From Arion vulgaris (Eukaryota > Mollusca > Gastropoda > Stylommatophora > Arionidae): DNA of 64,000 nucleotides. Made by a program: the position numbers and the translations under genes. Below are positions 43,641 through 53,399 of the stretch, piece by piece. The DNA is taken from the NCBI GenBank assembly GCA_020796225.1, contig CM036775.1, positions 7,802,893 to 7,866,892 on the forward strand. The letters run 5' to 3'. Position 1 is the stretch's first letter; every line of letters starts with the position of its first letter. The notes below the pieces were generated by a model. The model searched no databases. It was not told the origin of the DNA and worked only from the letters and a program-made list of their open reading frames with translations.

Positions 43641-43929
43641 AGCTTTCTGTGGTGTTTTCTGTCAGAGACCAAGTTTGTAACTGGTAACAAAGTGTTGGTA
43701 GAAAAATACTTTTTATCTTCTGTCTTTTTTACTTCCATCTTGATCTGTGGGTGTTGTAATAATGATGCCATCTGGTAGGTCACTGCATTTGCATTTTTGC
43801 AGATTGTCTCTATTTCTCTAACGCGTTTTCCATCCTTCGTTTAATTTGTGACACAATATAATTTTTTCCCGCACGTTCTGTTGTTTTAAAACAAAATGGA
43901 TTCGTCTTTATATTTACTAAAATTATATT

Positions 43930-44155
43930 CTTCTTTCTTCAACCTTTCACCCTTGTTTAACCACTCTTAGAGATTTGTATGTAATCTGAGACTTAGAGCA
44001 AGTGGACGTTGTGCAGTTATGCGTCACAAGTAGCCAGCTTATCCGATTTCGGCGACGTTGTTTATTTACTAGGGTAGCTTCCATAGGACCCTACCTCAGT
44101 CGCTTCTTACGACATGCCTTGTAGGTCGCATTAGTACTATTCTTTGCTCAGAGTG
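43930..44155 (-). repeat. SINE-2 copy, antisense
   Basis: TTGTTTAACCACTCTTAGAG, GTAGCCAGCTTATCCGATTT, GCTTCTTACGACATGCCTTG, TACTATTCTTTGCTC. Confidence 0.65.
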
Positions 44156-44159
44156 TAAT

Positions 44160-44545
44160 TGATCTAACTATCGACGACTCTAGAAGATAGATACATATAT
44201 TAAATAGAAAAGCGCAGAGTCCAGTCTTCAGACTTAGAATGGGACTTTGCGGTCTCAGAGAACACATCCACAGAATAGGTCTCAGTTGCCTGCACATGGA
44301 AGCACTAAAACGTTGGTGGTGCACCAAAGAAGTCCCCAGAGCACATCCTGCAAGACTGCTCTAGTATTAGCAGTGTGAGAATAGAAATGTGGCCAACGGA
44401 AACAACCCTACAAAACAAACTATGAGGGACCGGTGAAGACCTCAATCGCACCACCCTGTTTATGACATACACCGGAGTAATAACATTGCAGAAGTTGATC
44501 TCAGAAGAAGAAGAAAAAGCTATCAACAACTCTAGAAGATAGACG
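44160..44545 (+). mobile_element. LINE-I C-terminal fragment
   Basis: KSPEHILQDCSSISSVRIEM and NRTTLFMTYTGVITLQKLIS after a frame change. The EHxLQDC motif marks the jockey-like C-terminus. Confidence 0.65.
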
Positions 44546-44676
44546 AAGAAGCAGAAGTTCACAAGCAAGAAGAAAAAGAGGAATAAAAGTGTGGGGAATT
44601 AAAATTATGGAGTAGTAGATATAATTAGAAAAAAATGAAACGAACAAAACTATTTTTTTTAAATTTAAAGAATAAT

Positions 44677-44935
44677 TGGTTACTAAACTGAAGTCATTGC
44701 ACTCCGGGTAGATCCATAAGTGCTCAGGCCTCCCCAACAGATATCAAAGAGTATGCATGCTGATGGTTCCTGTGGTTCGCTGATTAAACACACTCTAACT
44801 CGCTCCTCAAGCATCCGGTTCTACTTGTACAACAGGTAACTCCAAACTGTTTAAATCAATGGATCGATTCAGCATCGATCGATTCAGCATCGATCGATTA
44901 CATCGATTTTAGTGTCTTTCATCCAACAGACTCGC
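44677..44935 (-). mobile_element. LINE-C C-terminal fragment, antisense
   Basis: Complement of the 5,150-5,365 region: TTGGTTACTAAACTGAAGTC, ATTGCACTCCGGGTAGATCC, GTGGTTCGCTGATTAAACAC. A small ATCGATTCAGC duplication is present at 44,863-44,890. Confidence 0.7.
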
Positions 44936-44936
44936 T

Positions 44937-45255
44937 CGAGTGGTTACTGGGGCTTAAATTAGGGGTGGAAAGAATAGAACCACTGGTTACCTTCCACGCA
45001 TGTCGTAAGAGGCGTCTAAGGAGGTTGGACTTGGAGTTAGCTATTCCACCCTGTAAAAATCACTAGATAGCTACATAAACCACAACCAGGAATATTCATA
45101 GCTTGCCACCTCGAGGGAAAGACTACGCAAGGAGGGACTCATGGCAAGAAAATTGGAGAGATCTGGAAAAGATCATCTTGGATATGCGGACTTGGAAGGT
45201 CTTGGTTGTGGACCTATGCCTCCCTAGGGCAATGGGTGAAGAAGAAGAAGCGACG
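44937..45255 (+). mobile_element. SINE-1-type head followed by a LINE-E-type end
   Basis: CTCGAGTGGTTACTGGGGCT head, then CTACATAAACCACAACC. From 45,100 comes RRDSWQENWRDLEKIILDMR, TWKVLVVDLCLPRAMG and an AAGAAGAAG tail. Confidence 0.55.
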
Positions 45256-45375
45256 ATCCAACAGACAGTCGCGAAGAGACCAAAGAACATCCCCTTATCC
45301 ATCTTCAACTCCCCAACATCGATGCTGTTGATGCTAAAGATGAAGTATACCCTAAGTAATTGAAGGCCCGCGTGC

Positions 45376-45590
45376 CCAGCGTGTTCGTAGCGCGTTGGAC
45401 TACGGGTGACTAGTCCTCTGCAAGTGCGGGTTCAACTCAGCGGACTGGCAGAAAAGCTACAGGTTCCCCAGATTTACGGTGTTCGTGGCACCGAGCCGAA
45501 GGGTTACGATGTCCATGACACCGAGCCGAAGAGCTTTCAGCTCAAGTGCTTCTGGATCGGGAAAAAAAAAGTAATTGAAGTATTTTGCTA
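45376..45590 (+). repeat. SINE-6 copy, tRNA-headed
   Basis: TTCGTAGCGCGTTGGACTAC (A-box region) and CGGGTTCAACTC (B-box), then CCCAGATTTACGGTGTTCGT, CCGAGCCGAAGGGTTACGAT and a short A-run. The antisense copy at 62,535-62,735 gives the family. Confidence 0.7.
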
Positions 45591-45599
45591 AGTATTTTC

Positions 45600-46214
45600 A
45601 CATGACATCATAAGCAGATATTCTTAAGAAATTCTACCACGCTTGGGATACATCATAGTTTTCAATATCTAAATCCTTCATAATCTCTTAAACATTTTCC
45701 TGACTTCAGCTTCGTCACATTTCTGAACCTTCTTAAAACATTAACACCAGACGTTAAAAACAGGATCTTTCCAAAACAATTTGTTTTCACTATTTTCTAA
45801 TGTTAATAATAATAATAATTCCTCTCGTACCGTTATACGTTACATAGGGCCTGCAAGTAATTTCTTCTTAAATAAGTTCTTATGTTAATGTTGAAATAAA
45901 AATTAACCTTTTTTTCACAATATATATGAACAAAAATGTTAAACGAACGTATATAAACGTACATAAACGTATATAACCGTATATAAACGAACACAAATGT
46001 TGACATTTTTTATAAAGGTCTTGTTGGTCGAAACGTTGCTGTATATTATCATTATTTTTGTAATTTGTAAAAACTACAGTACTTTGTGATTACGTGTTTC
46101 GCTATTTTTTCTTATTTTTCATCAAATTTTAATTAACCATTTCGTCCGCTTAAGCCGACATATTGTCCGCAGTATTTTTAAGATGCCGCAAAGACAATAA
46201 GTAAAAAAAGTAAA
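45600..46214. other. Mostly unassigned; short LINE-A tail antisense at 45,805
   Basis: AATAATAATAATAATTCCTCTCG and the next 45 bases are an antisense LINE-A terminus. A loose GTATATAAACGTA repeat lies at 45,945-46,000. Nothing else is recognised. Confidence 0.45.
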
Positions 46215-46478
46215 GGAACCCTTTCATACCTCGTGGTATATGGGGCAATACAGTGTTAGGCCTGTATTTTTCATTGACCGTCGGCACACATGGGTGATGT
46301 GGTCAGCATCATGCCGGCCGCCTTTACTTTCCCAGAGCATGTCTGGTACCCAGTTGAGGCTGGGTCGACCTGTTAGCCGTCGTGGTAGGGAAAAATTCCT
46401 CGCGCACTGCGGGAGTTGAACCCAGACCACAGGCCTTGAGAAGCGAGTTCACTAACAACTACGCTACCGCGGCTCTCA
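46215..46478 (-). repeat. SINE-5 copy, antisense
   Basis: Antisense body (TGTATTTTTCATTGACCGTC, CCAGAGCATGTCTGGTACCC), antisense B-box GGGAGTTGAACCC, then the head GTTCACTAACAACTACGCTA. About 265 bp. Confidence 0.75.
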
Positions 46479-46586
46479 CAAAGCCAATATTCTGACTATA
46501 TATACTATATTAAATCTACAACAGATAATATTAAAATCTGCAACAGATAAAGTTAAAAAATATAATTATTTCTTGTCTGATTCTAG

Positions 46587-46616
46587 GTTGGAACTACAAA
46601 GCTGGAGAGAGCGGAG
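46587..46616 (+). CDS. Carbonic anhydrase exon 2 (30-nt microexon)
   Basis: Acceptor TGATTCTAG, donor GTAAGAG at 46617. Encodes WNYKAGESG between split codons, matching the W-x-Y start of alpha-carbonic anhydrase domains. Phases 1 in and 1 out. Confidence 0.75.
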
Positions 46617-46837
46617 GTAAGAGAATTGGTCTGTTCTGTTGGTACTTCTTCCATTACTTTCTAACCATAAGACAGACAGACGACAGGATGAAAGAACAAA
46701 CACATAGTATAGATATTTAGACATAGATAGGAATGTATATAGATTGGGCAGAACGATTATAGCGACAGACCGATCGACCGACAGACAGACATATAAACAG
46801 ATTAAAGAGTTTTAAAGCCGAAGGATTAACTTCATTG

Positions 46838-47210
46838 CACCGGGTTTTACCTCATATGGCTCGGTCCCTCTCTGCAGAAATGGCACGCCACCTGCCGAGA
46901 GTATTGCACAAAGCACGAACTCCGTAGCTGACAAATGTATGATAGATAAATAGATAATTAGTTAGATAGCTGGACAGATTAGATTGCTCGTGTGGTGCCA
47001 GAACCCGCAAAGGAAGCAAAGAATAGTAACACTGCGACCTACAAGGCATGTCGTAAGAGGCGACTGAGGTTGGGGGCCTAGGGAAGCTACCATAGTAAAT
47101 AATAAAGCGTAGCAGAAATCGGATGTAAACGTGCATTCGCTCTTAGGCTCGGATCATATACAAATCACAGAGAGTGGTTTAACATGTGATCGATATGGAG
47201 CGTCTGGCTA
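46838..47210. repeat. Antisense SINE-3 fragment then sense SINE-2
   Basis: 46,838-46,925: ATTGCACCGGGTTTTACCTC and GGCACGCCACCTGCCGAGAG, antisense of the SINE-3 3' half. 46,985-47,210: CGTGTGGTGCCAGAACCCGC to AGCGTCTGG, a sense SINE-2. Confidence 0.65.
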
Positions 47211-47211
47211 G

Positions 47212-47239
47212 ATAGTAGATAGAAATAGATAGTAGATAG

Positions 47240-47270
<31 letters not shown>

Positions 47271-47279
47271 TAGTATATA

Positions 47280-47310
<31 letters not shown>

Positions 47311-47343
47311 TATATAGATAGATAGATAGATAGATAGATATAG

Positions 47344-47374
<31 letters not shown>

Positions 47375-47427
47375 GATAGATAGATAGGATAGATACATAG
47401 ATAGATAGATAGATAGATAGATAATAC

Positions 47428-47481
<54 letters not shown>

Positions 47482-47500
47482 CGATACATAGATAAGATGA
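47212..47500. repeat. (TAGA)n microsatellite
   Basis: About 290 bases of TAGA tetramers with a few interruptions (TAGTA, GATACATAG), directly after a SINE-2. It may have grown from the SINE tail. Confidence 0.95.
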
Positions 47501-47573
47501 TAGATCTATTGACTGATTGATCTATTTCATCACTGATTAACAATGATTTATAAATCACTCCTACATCCACCAG

Positions 47574-47746
47574 GACCTGAAAATGGCACGCAATGTATCC
47601 AGATTGCGGCGGCGTAGTGCAATCCTCAATTGATATTCAATCAAAGCGAGTCTTGTACGACCCTGGCCTGGAGTTGTTTGACTTCGCTGACTACCATACT
47701 ACTAGCGGCGTCCAGATGGAGCTAGAGAATGTTGGTGGTCATACAG
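47574..47746 (+). CDS. Carbonic anhydrase exon 3, one base short
   Basis: Acceptor CCACCAG, donor GTTTGT at 47747. Expected frame: GPEN then W-H-A-M-Y-P-D-C-G-G, VVQSSIDIQSKRVLYDPG, LELFDFADYHTTSGVQ and ENVGGHT with the shuttle His. One base is missing after GAAAAT, so the frame changes at about 47,585. The exon is 173 nt where 174 is needed. All downstream sequence is conserved, so the loss is recent or a sequencing error. Confidence 0.85.
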
Positions 47747-47889
47747 GTTTGTAAACTTTGGCGCAGTGTGAGTGCAGATTTGAAAATAGAAAAGTGAGAA
47801 TCTAGGTTACCAGTTAGTTCATGGAAATGTTGGCTTGTCTTCTCTTTCACATTCATCATCTTCAACGTCCTCGTCATCGTCCTATCATC

Positions 47890-47943
47890 ATTCCCTTCAT
47901 TATCATCAATATCATCATCAATATCATCATTATCATCATCATT

Positions 47944-48003
<60 letters not shown>

Positions 48004-48300
48004 TTCTTCATCATCATCAACATCATCATCATAATCATCTTCATCTTCATCATCATCATAATCATCATCATCATCATCTCCATCATCATAATCATCCCTA
48101 TCTTTATCATCCTCATCATCCTCACCTTCTTCACCATCATCAACATCATCATCATTATTTCTTCTTCATCATCATCATCATCATCATCTTCGTCATAATT
48201 ACCCGCATCTTCGTTATTATCCTCATCACTATCACCATCCTCATTTTTATCATCATCACCCTCTTCATCCTAAACATCACCATTATCATCATCATTGTAG
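47890..48300. repeat. (TCA)n / (ATC)n microsatellite
   Basis: About 400 bases of interrupted ATC trinucleotide, purest at 47,945-48,003. It is joined on the right to the 3' half of a SINE-7 at 48,295. Confidence 0.95.
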
Positions 48301-48445
48301 GTGAGATCGAATTCCTAGTCATATCAAAAACCTACGATAAAACATAGTTCCCATGTTCACGTTGAGTAAGTAAATAAACTCTTGTAGTTGAAAGTCATAA
48401 GACTAGGCTGCAAAGCCGCTGCCCGTGCAAAATGTATTAAAATAT
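48295..48445 (+). repeat. SINE-7 3' half
   Basis: GTAGGTGAGATCGAATTCCT to AGGCTGCAAAGCCGCTGCCC, matching 55,893-56,025. The head is missing. Confidence 0.6.
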
Positions 48446-48621
48446 TAATACAAATTTTGAAAAAAAATCCATATTTTAAAAATTACATAGAAGATCATTG
48501 TCTGTACTACAGAGCTCGTGCACTGCCGTTGATATTTCATGTATAAGAAAGAGATAGAGGCACACATGGTTATTCCCCAAAGTGCAATGATGATGTTTTT
48601 TTTAATGAATTAATCAATTAA

Positions 48622-48912
48622 TGGTGGCGTCTGTGGCTTAGGGGATAGTGACTCGGTCTATTAACCCCGACGTTCTGAGTTCGAATCACGCTGCGGACAG
48701 TTTGGTTGCAAATTGTTTCGCGTGGATTTTTACAAAAGGACGATGTCACCACCCGTTCTATGCCAAACTACTGAACGTAGTAATGCCTAGATGCGTATTA
48801 GTATGCCTAGATGCGTACTAATGCGTAGTAATTGTTTCGCGTGGATTTTTACAAAAGGACGATGTCACCACCCGTTCTATGGCAAACTACTGAACGTAGT
48901 AATGCCTAGAAA
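48622..48912 (+). repeat. tRNA-headed SINE with duplicated 3' part
   Basis: GTGGCTTAGGGGATAGTG and GAGTTCGAATCACGC are A- and B-box-like. The segment TTGTTTCGCGTGGATTTTTA and the next 60 bases occurs at 48,713 and again at 48,830. Confidence 0.65.
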
Positions 48913-49072
48913 ATCACAAACAGCATTAAAAAAAGCTGGGGTTGATTCGCATAGTCCTGTAAAGGATATGCAATTAATTTTTAATCAATTAATTACAGGT
49001 GAATCAAAATACGACATTAAAAAAAAGATAATTAATCTTTCTTTTCCCTCCATATGTCCGTCAACTTTGCAG

Positions 49073-49221
49073 CCGAAGTCCTATTCTCTGGAAAGGAAGT
49101 GTTCCTAAAGGGCGGAAGCCTACCGAACAAGTACAAGCTGGAACAGTTCCACTTTCATTGGGGGCAGGATGAGCGAAGAGGATCAGAGCATGGATTGAAC
49201 GGGCAGCATTTTCCTATGGAG
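49073..49221 (+). CDS. Carbonic anhydrase exon 4 (zinc site)
   Basis: Acceptor CAACTTTGCAG, donor GTAGGA at 49222. 149 nt, phase 1 in, 0 out. Reads EVLFSGKEVFLKGGSLPNKY, KLEQFHFHWGQDERRGSEHG and LNGQHFPME, holding two zinc-ligand His residues and the SEH segment of the active site. Intact. Confidence 0.92.
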
Positions 49222-49289
49222 GTAGGAATCGTTGTAGTAGTAAACTAAAAAACAACATTGTCTCATGGAGGGAACAGATATGTATCCAT

Positions 49290-49480
49290 CTTTCTATCAC
49301 TTCTCTATTTCTGTTTTGTAATTAGACCGTGGAAGACAAAGGGAGAAGATGTTGGAGGCCTGACATCATGGTTCGACAAAATATCGACGTCAGAACTGAT
49401 TACATGTAGCAAGCAAAGAGAGTTGTGGAGAGACATGATCGCCTACGCCGGCAGGCACGGCATTGATTGATTGAGAATTA
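49290..49480 (+). mobile_element. LINE-H C-terminal end
   Basis: PWKTKGEDVGGLTSWFDKIS, ELITCSKQRELWRDMIAYAG and RHGID-stop. Related to 59,700-59,835 and 62,790-62,955. Confidence 0.65.
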
Positions 49481-49820
49481 GGCGTCAGGTCTAAAAAGTG
49501 ACACTTGGAGCGAACCTGATAATGCACTTTGTCATCATCATCATCATCATCAAGTAGCTTGTCGCTTCTGGAACTTGGCTCCCATGACAGCAGTCCTGAA
49601 AAACTCTCTGTTCTGTGCAAGTTGACCGGCCACAGCAGCAGTAATTCTCAGATCGTCAATGACATTTTGTACCCATCATCTTCTAGGTCTTCCTCTCATT
49701 TTTTTCCCATGCACCATTCCCTCCAAAATTACCTTCTCTAGGCACTCATGTCGTTTGATGTGTCTGAAATATTTAATTTTCCTTGATGTTATGCTCTTTA
49801 ATAGCCAACTCTCTTTAATA

Positions 49821-50557
49821 TTAACCCTTTGAACCCGCCCTCCCGATATTACGGTATTATCATTACTACACGTATACCCGGGGTGCCTACATATCGGGAT
49901 GAGAACCCCTCCTCGTTATTTGTCGGTGTTCCGCTATAATTTGTGTACTAGTGTGACGTCAAACACAGGAAATGTTTCCCTTAAAGGTTTATCTAAATGG
50001 CGGTTTGCATTGTGTTTTGAAACATAGTGATTTGATAATTGTTTATTAATTTTAAAAAGATGAAACGACACGCTGAAAATTTCGGAAATGGTCACTCGAA
50101 AAGGATGACAACAGAGCAAGCTGTTGAACTTCTTTTAAATGATTCTGAAGATGAATTAGACTTAGAATATGATTATTCTGATAACGAAATCGAAAGTGAG
50201 TCGGATGATCATTTAGAAGAAGAATTATTTGAACCGTCTGATGTTCAAATATAACAAACATGTCAGTGACTTTCCAAACATGGATTACAAAGACAGACCA
50301 GTGAAGAAAGTGAAGACACAATTTTGGTGAAATATTCTGTCAAAGTTTCCTGTGTCTAAAGGAAGGATCTACATGTTGGGAAGACTGGCATAGTAAACAG
50401 GAATACTGGAGATGATGGAGTAAGTCGTTAAAAAATTATAGAACACTTAATTCTGCCAATCTATCTTATTTTTCAAACAATTCTGATATGTGCTGTATTT
50501 GCTCAGGAGCCCAGGGAGAGGGTTTTAAGGTATAGTTGGCCAGGGTTCAAAGGTTAA
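49821..50557 (+). mobile_element. Miniature piggyBac element at a TTAA target
   Basis: TTAA at 49821-49824 and 50554-50557. Ends are CCCTTTGAACCCGCCC and, reverse-complemented on the right, CCTTTGAACCCTGGCC. Near the left end, CCCGATATT and ATATCGGG form a subterminal inverted repeat. Joining the flanks restores a continuous LINE-F fragment. It carries only the transposase N-terminus. Confidence 0.85.
50060..50254 (+). pseudogene. piggyBac transposase N-terminal remnant
   Basis: 64 codons: a basic start (MKRHAENFGNGHSKRMT), TTEQAVELLLNDSEDELD and a very acidic stretch ending in a stop. The acidic N-terminus is typical of piggyBac/PGBD proteins. The DDD catalytic domain and Cys-rich C-terminus are missing, so it is an internally deleted derivative. 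Confidence 0.65.
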
Positions 50558-50724
50558 GCTGTTGCAGAACAGAAGCATTTGATCTTTTCTCTGTCCATGA
50601 TATTCTAAGTACTCTTCTATCGCATTTGTACACGGTGGAATTTATTGCCTCGAATATTTAGTCCATCCATCATTTACATGGTTACCCTCTGGTTCTGTTA
50701 CCGTTGTACCTGAGTGCGAGCACT

Positions 50725-50860
50725 TTTTGTGTGAGGCTGTCTTGTGGTAACCTTGATAAGTGTCCGAACCATTTGATCTGTTGTTTCTTTATATATTGTA
50801 GCACCGGCAAAGATCCCACTTGTTTTCTTATTTCGTCGTTTCTGATCTTGTTGAGAAGAG
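50725..50860 (-). mobile_element. LINE-B fragment, antisense
   Basis: Antisense of YIKKQQIKWFGHLSRLP, with a TSGIFAG-type segment upstream. Short and broken. Confidence 0.5.
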
Positions 50861-50959
50861 CAGTAGAACGAGAGTTGAAAGAGCGTAGCCTGACTCAAGA
50901 AGAAAATTTCGAAGAAAATTATGTATACATTTTTTGACAGAACGACAATAATGTGAATC

Positions 50960-51178
50960 TCGTATAGAAGAGCTATGTCACAAACGGGACATGATGAGTA
51001 CATAGATAGACAGACAAGTGTTATGTAACAAACGAGACATGACGAGTATATAGATAGACAGACAAGTGTTATGTGACAAACGAGACATGACGAGTATATA
51101 CTCGTAGACAGACAGACAAGTGTTATGTGACAAACGGGATACGACGAGTATATAGATAGACAGACAGACAACCAAGAC
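50960..51178. repeat. About 48-bp tandem repeat
   Basis: Four units built on GACAAGTGTTATGTGACAAA, CGAGACATGACGAGTATATA and GATAGACA. Confidence 0.88.
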
Positions 51179-51179
51179 A

Positions 51180-51560
51180 ACTACAGACTTTCATAAATGG
51201 ATGTTTACGTAGAATAAAGGGGCTGGGATGGTATGATAAGATTACAAACGAGGAACTCAGAGAAAGAACTAAGCAGATACCAGTGGAGAATGAGCTCAGG
51301 AAGAGTCGATGGCGATGGATAGGGCACATATTTAGAAGACCGACCCGAAGCATTACAAGACAGGCACTGTTTTGGAACCCACAGGGAAAGAGGAGTAGAG
51401 GAAGGCCAAGACATACCTGGAGAAAAGAGCTGGAGATTGATATTAAAAGGATTAGGTAAAACATGGAAAGAATTGGAAGGGATGGCAAGAGAGAGAGGAA
51501 GAACTGGAAGAAGTTTGTTGAAGACCTGTGCTCCGTTGGGAGTTGAAAGGTAAGAAAAGA
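51180..51560 (+). mobile_element. LINE-E 3' end without minisatellite
   Basis: RWRWIGHIFRRPTRSITRQA with slips, LFWNPQGKRSRGRPRHTWR-like, GKTWKELEGMARERGRTGRS and LLKTCAPLGVER. It is the reference for the two arrays at 3105 and 11427: the AAGGATTAGGTAAAACATGG stretch at 51,448 corresponds to one array unit. Confidence 0.8.
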
Positions 51561-51637
51561 AGACAAGCTTTATTTATCTTCATTTTTTTTATAAAGTGAT
51601 GTGCTTGTGTTTCACTTCTGTATGTTGTTCTTCACAG

Positions 51638-51727
51638 GCTCATTTTGTACACAGCCAATATGGCCTCACAAACACATCGAAAGCTGCTGAGCACCCATTC
51701 GGTCTTGCTGTTGTGGCTTCTTTTAAA
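51638..51727 (+). CDS. Carbonic anhydrase exon 5 (third zinc ligand)
   Basis: Acceptor GTTCTTCACAG, donor GTAAGTA at 51728. 30 codons, phase 0/0: AHFVHSQYGLTNTSKAAEHP and FGLAVVASFK. H149 is the third zinc ligand, 23 residues after H126 as in the family. Intact. Confidence 0.92.
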
Positions 51728-51744
51728 GTAAGTATTGGCTTCGA

Positions 51745-51990
51745 CTCGGTCTAGTTCATATAACATATAGTCTAGTTCAAAACAAGTCTAGCATAAAATA
51801 GTGTTCATAACTATAGTCTAGTTCATATAACATATAGTCTAGTTATAACATAGTGTAGATCATATAACATATAGTCTAGTTCATATAACATAGTTTGTTC
51901 ATATAACATATAGTGTAGATCATATAACATATAGTCTAGTTCAGATAACATATAGTCTAGTTCAGATAACATAAGTCTAGTTCAACATAA
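51745..51990. repeat. About 21-bp tandem repeat, AGTCTAGTTCATATAACATAT
   Basis: Nine to ten irregular units immediately after the exon 5 donor. Confidence 0.85.
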
Positions 51991-52059
51991 CAGTTGCTAT
52001 TCTTTATCTTGTCAGGATTTCTCTTTTTCACATAGGAAATGAGAACAAAGGATTTTTGT

Positions 52060-52680
52060 AAAAACCCCAGGCCATCATAGGCATCTCTCTCAGGCATCTC
52101 TCTCATAGGCAAGGTGTCCCATCTCTTCGACCGTCATTATCAAATCATCAGTTACAAACTGAATCCATCTTCTTCGTGGACTTCCCTTTCTCCTGGATGT
52201 CTCCTTCCATGATGGTCTTCTCCAGTCCTTCATGTCTTTTTATATGTCCTGAATACTTCAATTTTCTCTTTTTTATTTGTAGCATTAGCCAGTTTTCGTT
52301 TGATTTTGAGTAATTTCTGGATAGATCTATTTGTTCTCTTCTCTGTCCATGATATACAGAAGGACTCTTCTGTAACACTTATATTCAAAAGCACATATAT
52401 GCTTCTCCATTGCTTTATTAAATGTCTATGCTTCACACCCATACGTTGTCACTGGGAATATGCATGTTCTTAGTATTCTGATCTTTATTTTCTTATTAGT
52501 TCCGTTCCATACTGTTTTTAGTTGAATTTTTTGAAAGGTCAAATTTGTTCTGCTTTTCATTTCCTTCATCCCATTTCTATATCTTGTTAGAAGTGACACG
52601 AGATATTCAAAACTGTTCAAATTCTCTACTTTCTCTCTGTTGGTTAAAAATATCATTTATCATGTTTGTTTTATCTGTTG
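52060..52680 (-). mobile_element. LINE-F fragment, antisense
   Basis: Minus strand: MLQIKKRKLKYSGHIKRHEG, LEKTIMEGDIQEKGKSTKKM, and upstream VENLNSFEYLVSLLTRYRNG, MKEMKSRTNLTFQKI, ILRTCIFPVTTYGCEA. Broken into three frames. Confidence 0.8.
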
Positions 52681-52689
52681 TCACATAAT

Positions 52690-53370
52690 AATAATTCCTA
52701 TCTAACCGTTATACGTTACATAGGGCTTGCAAGCAATTTCTCCATACCACTTTGTTCTGGGCAACTCACCCAATCTCCTCTAAGGAACTGAGACCGATAT
52801 TTCTTGTCTCTCTCAGCAAAGTTCTTTTCAGGGTCTCCTTAGGTTGTCCTCTCTTTCTTGAACGCTCTGCATCCCACTTCAATGCCTGCTTTGATATTCT
52901 TTGATCATTTCTCTCAGGTATATTCATCTTCTCTTTCTTATAACAGTTGTTTCTAGTGGTTGACCAGACATTTCTTCTCAATGTATGCCCAACATATTTC
53001 CATCTTCTCATTCTTATAACAGTTGTTACTAGTGGTTGACCAGACATTTCTTCTCAAGATATGTCCAACATATCTCCATCTTCTCATTCTTATAACAGTT
53101 GTTACTAGTGGTTGACCAGACATTTCTTCTCAATGTATGCCCAACATATCTCCATCTTCTCATTCTTATAACAGTTGTTACTAGTGGTTGACCAGACATT
53201 TCTTCAAATTGTCAATTCATTCTCACTTATAACAGTTGTTACTAGTGGTTGACAGACATTTCTTCTCAGAGTATGTCCAACATATCTCCATATTCTCTTT
53301 CTTATAACAGTTGTCACTAGTGGTTGACCAGACATTTCTCTGATTTCATCCCTTCTTCTGAAAGACTGAC
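52690..53370 (-). mobile_element. LINE-A 3' end, antisense, with amplified internal segment
   Basis: LSSLEEIG, ETLKRTLL, KQALKWDAERSRKR and RNDQRIS on the minus strand. At 52,915-53,345 the part coding for SGQPLVTT...RWKYVGHTLR is repeated five times, about 80-85 bases per unit. Confidence 0.8.
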
Positions 53371-53399
53371 ATCGTTATATTCTATTACATATGACAACA

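Larger units (their letters stand above)
49525..50725 (-). mobile_element. LINE-F 3' end, antisense, split by piggyBac element
   Basis: Starts on the plus strand with (ATC)n, the antisense tail. The minus strand gives an AVAGQLAQNREFFRTAV-equivalent, GRPRR-WVQNVIDDLRITA and HIKRHECLEK with frame breaks. It continues on the other side of the piggyBac insert at 50,558. Confidence 0.65.

Noticed and set aside
47821..48347. Poly-Ile, poly-His and poly-Met frames
   Set aside because: Translations of an ATC microsatellite in three phases. The Tyr/Leu/Ser/Ile frames at 47,165-47,570 are the TAGA array.
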